From: Gemmatimonadaceae bacterium
Lineage (GTDB): Bacteria; Gemmatimonadota; Gemmatimonadetes; Gemmatimonadales; Gemmatimonadaceae
Direction of reading: 5' to 3'
NCBI GenBank assembly: GCA_035606695.1
Contig: DATNEW010000039.1
Span: 98,419 to 162,418, forward strand
Length of the DNA: 64,000 bases
Shown: positions 59,519 to 64,000 of the stretch, one piece after another
Position numbering within the stretch: the stretch's first letter is position 1
Layout of the letters: each line of letters starts with the position of its first letter
Translations under genes and position numbers: made by a program
The notes under the pieces: generated by a model
Seen by the model: only the letters and a program-made list of their open reading frames with translations
What the model was told of the DNA's origin: nothing
The model's database searches: none

Positions 59519-61278
59519 TGCTTCGAGAGGTTGAAGGCGGTGCTCAGCAGCGCGATGTGCGAGAAGCCCTGTGGAAAGTTGCCGACGAGCCGCTTCGCGA
59601 TGGGATCGTATTCCTCGGAGAGCAATCCGACGTCGTTGCGCAGTGACAACAGCCGCTCGAACAACTTGACGGCGTCACCGCGGCGGCCGAGCAACACGTA
59701 GTTGTCGGCGAGCCAGAAGCTGCAGGCGAGAAATGCGCCCTCGCCCGGCGGCAAGCCATCGTCCGTTTCTTCACTGTCGTAGCGCAGCACGAAGCCGTGC
59801 GCACACAGTTTCTTCTCGACGTACTCCACCGTCCCGCGCACGCGCGGGTCGCTGGGCGGCAGAAAGCCGACGGTCGCAAGGGCGAGCGTGCTCGCGTCCG
59901 CGAGCTTCGAGTCGTACGACTGTGTGAACGCGTTGAGATTCGGATCGTACGCCTTCTCGCACACTTCGTCATGAATGTCCTGGCGAATGCGGCGCCACCG
60001 GTCGAGCGGGCCCTTGAGGTTGAATCGTTCGGCGCTCTTTATCGCGCGATCGAACGCGACCCAGGCCATCACCTTGGAGTGGGTGAAGTGCTGCGGCGTA
60101 CCGCGAACTTCCCAGATGCTGTGATCCGGCTTGCGCCACGTCTGCTCGAGCTGCTGCAGAAGCGCGCATTCGAGCTGCCACGCATCCGGCAGCTCCGGCA
60201 TTCCACCGACGCGGGCTTGATGCAGCGCGTCCATCACCTCGCCGAAGATGTCGTGCTGGATCTGCTCATGCGCCGCGTTGCCGCAGCGGACGGGTTTCGC
60301 GTTCTCATATCCGGGCAGCCACGAGATCTCCCACTCGCGAAGCATGCGCTCGCCGCTCAAGCCGTACATGATCTGCACTTGATCCGGCGCTCCGGCGCAC
60401 GCGCGCAACAACCATTCGCGCCACGCACCGGCCTCGTGGTAATAGCCGGCATTCATCAGCGCGAGCAGCGTGAGCGTGGCATCGCGCAACCAGCAGAACC
60501 GATAGTCCCAATTGCGCGAGCCCGCGAGCTGCTCGGGGAGAGACGTCGTCGGCGCGGCGACGATCCCGCCCGTCGGATGATACGTCAGCGACTTGAGGGT
60601 GACCAGCGAGCGCATCACCGCGCCGGACCATTCACCGTCGTAGTGACAGAGGCTCGACCAGCGACGCCAGAAGTCTTCAGTAACCTCTAATGCGCGATCC
60701 GGGTCGGACGGCGCCGGCGGCTGCTGATTCGACGGACCCCAGGTCATCACCATCGACGCGCGGTCACCCTCGGCGATCGTGAACTCGCCGATGGTCGTCA
60801 GATCCTGCCCGCGCAGCTGCACATCCGAGCGAATGCAGATCATGTCGGGGCCGGCGATCGCGCGCAGCGTGCCGTCGTCGAGCCGGCTCACCCACGGCAC
60901 CACCGATCCATAGTCGAAGCGCAGCACGATCTCCGTTCGCATCGGGACCCGGCCCCGCTTGCCGATCACGGTGCGAACCACGTTCGACACGCCGTCGCGC
61001 AGCGGCATGAAATCGATCACGGTGACGGCGCCATCCGCCGTCTCGTAGTCCGTTTCGAGAATCAGTGAGTTGTCGCGATATCGCCGCGTGCAGCGCGATG
61101 TGGGATCTGCCGGCGCGAGCGACCAATGCCCGTTCTTCTCACTTCCCAGGAGCGCCGCGAAGCACGCCGAGGAGTCGAAGCGCGGCCAACAGAGCCAGTC
61201 GATGGAGCCCATGCGCGATACGAGCGCCGCGGTCTCGCAGTCGCCAATGATCGCGTAGTCTTCGATGAGTCCGGGCAT
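59476..61278 (-). CDS. Glycoside hydrolase family 15 protein (glucoamylase/trehalase-like)
   Basis: 600 residues. 'IEDYAIIGDCETAALVSRMG' and 'SIDWLCWPRFDSSACFAALL' open the family's N-terminal beta-sandwich; 'GSRNWDYRFCWLRDATLTLL' begins the (alpha/alpha)6 barrel, and 'EEYDP' with 'NFPQGFSHIALL' near the end holds a catalytic-region motif. No signal peptide, so it is cytoplasmic and probably cleaves trehalose, maltose or short glucans to glucose. It starts 3 bases before the glucose dehydrogenase gene on the same strand. Confidence 0.92.
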   Translation of the reverse strand: MPGLIEDYAIIGDCETAALVSRMGSIDWLCWPRFDSSACFAALLGSEKNGHWSLAPADPTSRCTRRYRDNSLILETDYETADGAVTVIDFMPLRDGVSNVVRTVIGKRGRVPMRTEIVLRFDYGSVVPWVSRLDDGTLRAIAGPDMICIRSDVQLRGQDLTTIGEFTIAEGDRASMVMTWGPSNQQPPAPSDPDRALEVTEDFWRRWSSLCHYDGEWSGAVMRSLVTLKSLTYHPTGGIVAAPTTSLPEQLAGSRNWDYRFCWLRDATLTLLALMNAGYYHEAGAWREWLLRACAGAPDQVQIMYGLSGERMLREWEISWLPGYENAKPVRCGNAAHEQIQHDIFGEVMDALHQARVGGMPELPDAWQLECALLQQLEQTWRKPDHSIWEVRGTPQHFTHSKVMAWVAFDRAIKSAERFNLKGPLDRWRRIRQDIHDEVCEKAYDPNLNAFTQSYDSKLADASTLALATVGFLPPSDPRVRGTVEYVEKKLCAHGFVLRYDSEETDDGLPPGEGAFLACSFWLADNYVLLGRRGDAVKLFERLLSLRNDVGLLSEEYDPIAKRLVGNFPQGFSHIALLSTAFNLSKHQGASSKDEPISRI

Positions 61279-61281
61279 TCG

Positions 61282-62340
61282 TCAGCTCACGTCGGGAGAG
61301 AACACGACGACGGTCTTGACGTCGTCATCGCGGACCTCGAACGCTTCCCGCCATCGATCGAGGGGTACCCGTCGCGCGACGACACGATGCAGCCACGCGG
61401 CGTCCGCTTTCGCCAGCGCGTCGATCGCCGCCTGGTAATGACGACGATTCGCGTTGACCGAACCGAAGATCACGCGATTCCCCAACACGATCTCGCGATT
61501 GAGCTCACCGATGTCGATCGTCTCTTGCGCCGAGTGTGAGACGCCGGCAAGGCATGTGATGCCATCCGCGGCGGTGCGTTGCACCGCTTCGACGATCACC
61601 GAGGCCGCTCCGGTGCATTCCATCACAATATCATAATCGTGGCCAACGTCGTCGAATGACGCATGGTAAGTTCCACCCAGATCATGCACGAGCGCGGGCT
61701 TCGGGCCATCGGTCGCGCGATCGAGTACGTGGATCTCGAGTCCGCGCTGCGCGCCGAGCAACGCAGCGAGCAATCCCACCGGGCCCGCCCCCGTCACGAG
61801 CACACGTCTCGGCGTCCAGCGCGCGCGCTCACCAATGCGCTCGGTGTGCTCCCACGCCTTGGCGACGATGGTCGTTGGCTCGACGAGCACGCCGAGTATT
61901 CCGAGCCGCGGGTCGAGGCGGACGACGTATTCCGGCGAAAGGCGATAGAACTCCGAGCCGTAGCCGTCGAGCGCCTTGATGCCATGTTCGGTGTACTGAT
62001 CAGTGCGACACATATCCCACTCCCCGACCGCGCAGTTCGCGCACGGAACGGGGTCGGGATGCCGAACGATGCCGACGACGAGATCGCCCTTCGACAACCC
62101 GCTGGCGGCCGGCGCATCTTCGACGCGACCGAGCGATTCGTGGCCGATGATCAAGCGCTGGTGTCCCGGGGGCGCCTGGCCGTAGTCGCCTTGAACGATC
62201 TCATGATCGGTACCGCAGATGCCAAGGGCCACCGCGCGCACGAGCACCGCGCCCAGTTCGCTGGATGGGACGTTGAATTCCTCGAGCTGAACCGAATTCG
62301 GGACTTTCGGCGTAACGGTAAGTGCGCGCATGGTTGGCAT
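61282..62340 (-). CDS. Zinc-dependent glucose 1-dehydrogenase (MDR family)
   Basis: 352 residues. Catalytic Zn ligands are in 'GICGTDHEIV' and 'LIIGHESLGRV'; a structural Zn site follows in 'CANCAVGEWDMC'. 'VLVTGAGPVGLLAALLGAQR' is the nucleotide-binding motif, and 'VNANRRHYQAAIDALAKAD' the substrate-side region of glucose dehydrogenases. It oxidises glucose to gluconolactone with NAD(P). ATG 62340 is taken; ATG 62331 (MRALTVTP) matches the family start equally well. It lies next to a GH15 gene and divergent gluconokinase. Confidence 0.9.
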   Translation of the reverse strand: MPTMRALTVTPKVPNSVQLEEFNVPSSELGAVLVRAVALGICGTDHEIVQGDYGQAPPGHQRLIIGHESLGRVEDAPAASGLSKGDLVVGIVRHPDPVPCANCAVGEWDMCRTDQYTEHGIKALDGYGSEFYRLSPEYVVRLDPRLGILGVLVEPTTIVAKAWEHTERIGERARWTPRRVLVTGAGPVGLLAALLGAQRGLEIHVLDRATDGPKPALVHDLGGTYHASFDDVGHDYDIVMECTGAASVIVEAVQRTAADGITCLAGVSHSAQETIDIGELNREIVLGNRVIFGSVNANRRHYQAAIDALAKADAAWLHRVVARRVPLDRWREAFEVRDDDVKTVVVFSPDVS

Positions 62341-62370
62341 GAAGGACGTTCCAGTGCAGAATTCGCACCG

Positions 62371-62904
62371 ATGAATGACAAAGAAACAACACCGAACGTC
62401 GTCGTCGTGATGGGCGTGTCAGGCGCCGGCAAGACCGCGGTGGGCCAGGCGCTCGCTGACGCCACGGGCTGGCGTTTCGTCGAAGGTGATGCATACCATC
62501 CCGCGTCGAACATCGAGAAGATGTCGCACGGAATCGGCCTCACCGACGAAGATAGACGGCCTTGGCTGGCGGCGCTTCGTGACGTCGTCGAGCAGGTCGT
62601 GCGCGAGGACGACCACGCCATCCTGGCGTGCTCCGCGTTGAAGCACGATTACCGCGAGACACTGCGCGTGCCCAACGCCGGTCGTGCGGTGCGGTTTGTC
62701 TTTCTCGACGTGCCCCCCGAAGTGCTCGCGCAGCGATTGGCTGAGCGGAAGCATCATTTCGCGCCGCCCGAGTTGTTGCACAGCCAACTCGCCACGCTCG
62801 AGAAGCCGCGCGACGCACTGCGCGTCGACGGCGCACGGCCGATTCCCGAAATCGTCGAGCAGGTCGTGAACGAGCTGCGTCTCCCCGAACGGGGTCACGC
62901 ATGA
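62371..62904 (+). CDS. gntK: Gluconokinase
   Basis: 177 residues, the usual length of GntK. Walker A is GVSGAGKT, followed by 'FVEGDAYHPASNIEKMSHGI' with 'LTDEDRRPWLAAL', and later 'ILACSALKHDYRETLR' and 'HFAPPELLHSQLATLE'. It phosphorylates gluconate to 6-phosphogluconate. The ATG at 62371 is 30 bases from the divergent dehydrogenase start, so the two share a promoter region. A longer frame upstream is a shadow. Confidence 0.93.
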   Translation: MNDKETTPNVVVVMGVSGAGKTAVGQALADATGWRFVEGDAYHPASNIEKMSHGIGLTDEDRRPWLAALRDVVEQVVREDDHAILACSALKHDYRETLRVPNAGRAVRFVFLDVPPEVLAQRLAERKHHFAPPELLHSQLATLEKPRDALRVDGARPIPEIVEQVVNELRLPERGHA

Positions 62905-63491
62905 AGCCGAGATTCTTCAAAACCCCGGAAGATTTTCGCGCGTGGCTGGAGAAGAACTACGAGACGGCGAGCGAGTTGCTCGTTGGATTTCACAAGGTCG
63001 ACAGCGGGAAGCCGAGCATCACATGGCCGCAGTCCGTCGACGAGGCGCTTTCGTTCGGCTGGATCGACGGTGTGCGGCGGCGGATTGACGACGACAGCTA
63101 CTCGATCCGCTTCACGCCGCGGAAACCGGCGAGCGTCTGGAGCGCCGTGAACATCAAGCGCGTGGCCGAGCTGACGAAAACGGGGCGCATGCAACCGACC
63201 GGTCTCGCGGCGTTTGCGCGGCGCGACGAGCGGAAATCCGCGGTCTATTCGTTCGAGCGAAAAGCCGCCGCATTCGACGCAACCACGGCAGCAACGTTTC
63301 GCCGCGACAAGAATGCGTGGACCTTCTTCGACGCCCAGCCACCAGGCTACAAGCGCATCGCGGCGCATTGGGTGATGAGCGCCAAACGCCCCGAAACGCG
63401 GGAGAAGCGTCTCGGGGCGTTGGTGGAGCTGTGCCGCCGCGGTAAGCGGCTCGACATGATGTCGCCTTACGAGAAAAAGAAGAAGGACTGA
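62901..63491 (+). CDS. YdeI/OmpD-associated family protein
   Basis: 196 residues. 'RAWLEKNYETASELLVGFHK', 'SVDEALSFGWIDGVRRRIDD' and 'RFTPRKPASVWSAVNIKRV' are the family signatures. The C-terminus is Lys-rich ('YEKKKKD'). Members are linked to envelope stress resistance in Enterobacteria, but the biochemical role is unknown. It overlaps gntK by 4 bases (ATGA) and ends 1 base before the convergent peptidase. Confidence 0.88.
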   Translation: MKPRFFKTPEDFRAWLEKNYETASELLVGFHKVDSGKPSITWPQSVDEALSFGWIDGVRRRIDDDSYSIRFTPRKPASVWSAVNIKRVAELTKTGRMQPTGLAAFARRDERKSAVYSFERKAAAFDATTAATFRRDKNAWTFFDAQPPGYKRIAAHWVMSAKRPETREKRLGALVELCRRGKRLDMMSPYEKKKKD

Positions 63492-63492
63492 C

Positions 63493-64000
63493 TCATGGGG
63501 TCGCGCGCGGTGCGGTTTTCGGACCGAGCTCGTACTCCTTCGGCGGCTCCGCACCCAACAGATTCTTCACGAAGTAATCCCAGCGCCGGCGCGTCATGTA
63601 ATTCGATTCGTTCCCGTAGCCGTGCGGCTGATTCGGCAGCATGAGCAAATCGAAATCCTTGTTCGCCTTGATCAGCGCATCGACGACCAGGAGCGTGTTG
63701 TCCGGTGGAACGTTGTCGTCCATCGTGCCGTGCGCGAGCAACAGCTTGCCCTTGAGGTTTTTCGCGAGATTCTGATTGGCCTGGTCGTCGTAGTTCGAGC
63801 CGCCCTTGCCATCGCGAACCTCGAGTCCCTGATACCGCTCGCCCCAGTCATCCTCATATGCGCGATTGTCGTGGTTGCCCGATTCCGAGATTCCGACTTT
63901 AAAGAAATCTGGATATCGGAACATGGCGTCGGCCGTCGCGAACCCGCCGCCTGAGTGACCGTAGATCCCTGCGCGATCGATGTCGATCCAGGAGTAACGC
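63493..64000 (-). CDS. S9 family prolyl oligopeptidase (C-terminal part)
   Basis: The gene is cut by the window edge; about 169 residues of the C-terminal alpha/beta hydrolase domain are present. The nucleophile Ser is in 'IYGHSGGGFATADAMFRYP', the Asp in 'HGTMDDNVPPDNT' and the His in 'LPNQPHGYGNESNY', giving the full triad. A DPP IV-like N-terminal beta-propeller would be expected upstream. The stop at 63493 is one base from the YdeI-family stop. Confidence 0.88.
   Translation of the reverse strand, partial: RYSWIDIDRAGIYGHSGGGFATADAMFRYPDFFKVGISESGNHDNRAYEDDWGERYQGLEVRDGKGGSNYDDQANQNLAKNLKGKLLLAHGTMDDNVPPDNTLLVVDALIKANKDFDLLMLPNQPHGYGNESNYMTRRRWDYFVKNLLGAEPPKEYELGPKTAPRATP

Noticed and set aside
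61663..62370. Long upstream extension of gluconokinase
   Set aside because: It covers the dehydrogenase gene on the other strand and lacks any domain pattern; ATG 62371 directly precedes the kinase fold and gives the family length.
1..64000. CRISPR arrays, tRNA and rRNA genes
   Set aside because: No regularly spaced repeat of 25-40 bases and no cloverleaf or rRNA signature was noticed by eye; a tRNAscan and CRISPR search would settle this.

Overview
This is a high-GC bacterial chromosomal window with very dense coding. No rRNA, tRNA, CRISPR array, insertion sequence or phage module was seen, and no gene-free stretch exceeds 300 bases. The content suggests a free-living Gram-negative relative of Gemmatimonadota. 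The reasons are secretins and outer-membrane lipoproteins, the futalosine menaquinone route, BTAD regulators fused to TolB-type propellers, carboxypeptidase-like regulatory repeats, and frequent GTG/TTG starts. That assignment is inference and no marker gene in the window proves it.

Region 1 (about 1-20000) is a type IV pilus locus of the MSHA kind. On the minus strand, from 19993 down to 9397, a tightly overlapping operon reads: GspE-type ATPase, GspF-type platform protein, MshI (PilM/PilN), MshJ (PilO/GspM), MshK (PilP-like), secretin MshL, ExeA-type ATPase MshM, TPR protein MshN, and a small lipoprotein with a secretin-N-like domain. Four pseudopilin genes (2373, 3002, 8023, 8732) and a truncated disulfide-rich beta-sandwich surface protein (3-2273) lie alongside. 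Between the two pseudopilin pairs is a 1386-residue protein that joins a SARP/BTAD regulator and AAA ATPase to a transmembrane helix, a beta-propeller and a LamG-like domain. Its divergent promoter region carries a cluster of TAAC motifs.

Region 2 (20149-31550) is housekeeping and miscellaneous: a TolB-like lipoprotein, an S41 protease, a RepA-like initiator, an SDR, a phospholipase-D/cardiolipin-synthase-like enzyme, a MerR-like regulator, an orphan histidine kinase, a histone-H1-like DNA-binding protein, a flavodoxin-like protein, mqnB-mqnD for menaquinone, and a zinc-ribbon membrane protein.

Region 3 (31642-52387) is a Wzx/Wzy-type exopolysaccharide locus. It holds glycosyltransferases, two polysaccharide deacetylases (one of the XrtA-associated type), a FemAB-like transferase, an O-antigen-polymerase-like protein, an ATP-grasp enzyme, a flippase, a phosphoglycosyl transferase with an arginine-rich insertion, a Wza-like export protein, a Wzc-like tyrosine autokinase, a UDP-GlcNAc C4-epimerase and a putative polysaccharide hydrolase lipoprotein. 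Directly behind the Wzc gene is a long coiled-coil protein that ends in a GrpE-like domain, which is unexpected here.

Region 4 (52476-64000) holds a CBS-domain protein divergent from glutamine synthetase, a radical SAM/HhH protein, a secreted carboxypeptidase-regulatory-like protein, GNAT, exported metallo-hydrolase and DinB-like genes, then a glucan-to-6-phosphogluconate set (GH15 hydrolase, glucose dehydrogenase, gluconokinase), a YdeI-family protein and the 3' end of an S9 peptidase.

The strongest candidates for something new are the membrane-spanning BTAD-propeller regulator inside the pilus locus, the coiled-coil/GrpE fusion in the polysaccharide locus, and the arginine-rich insertion in the sugar transferase.
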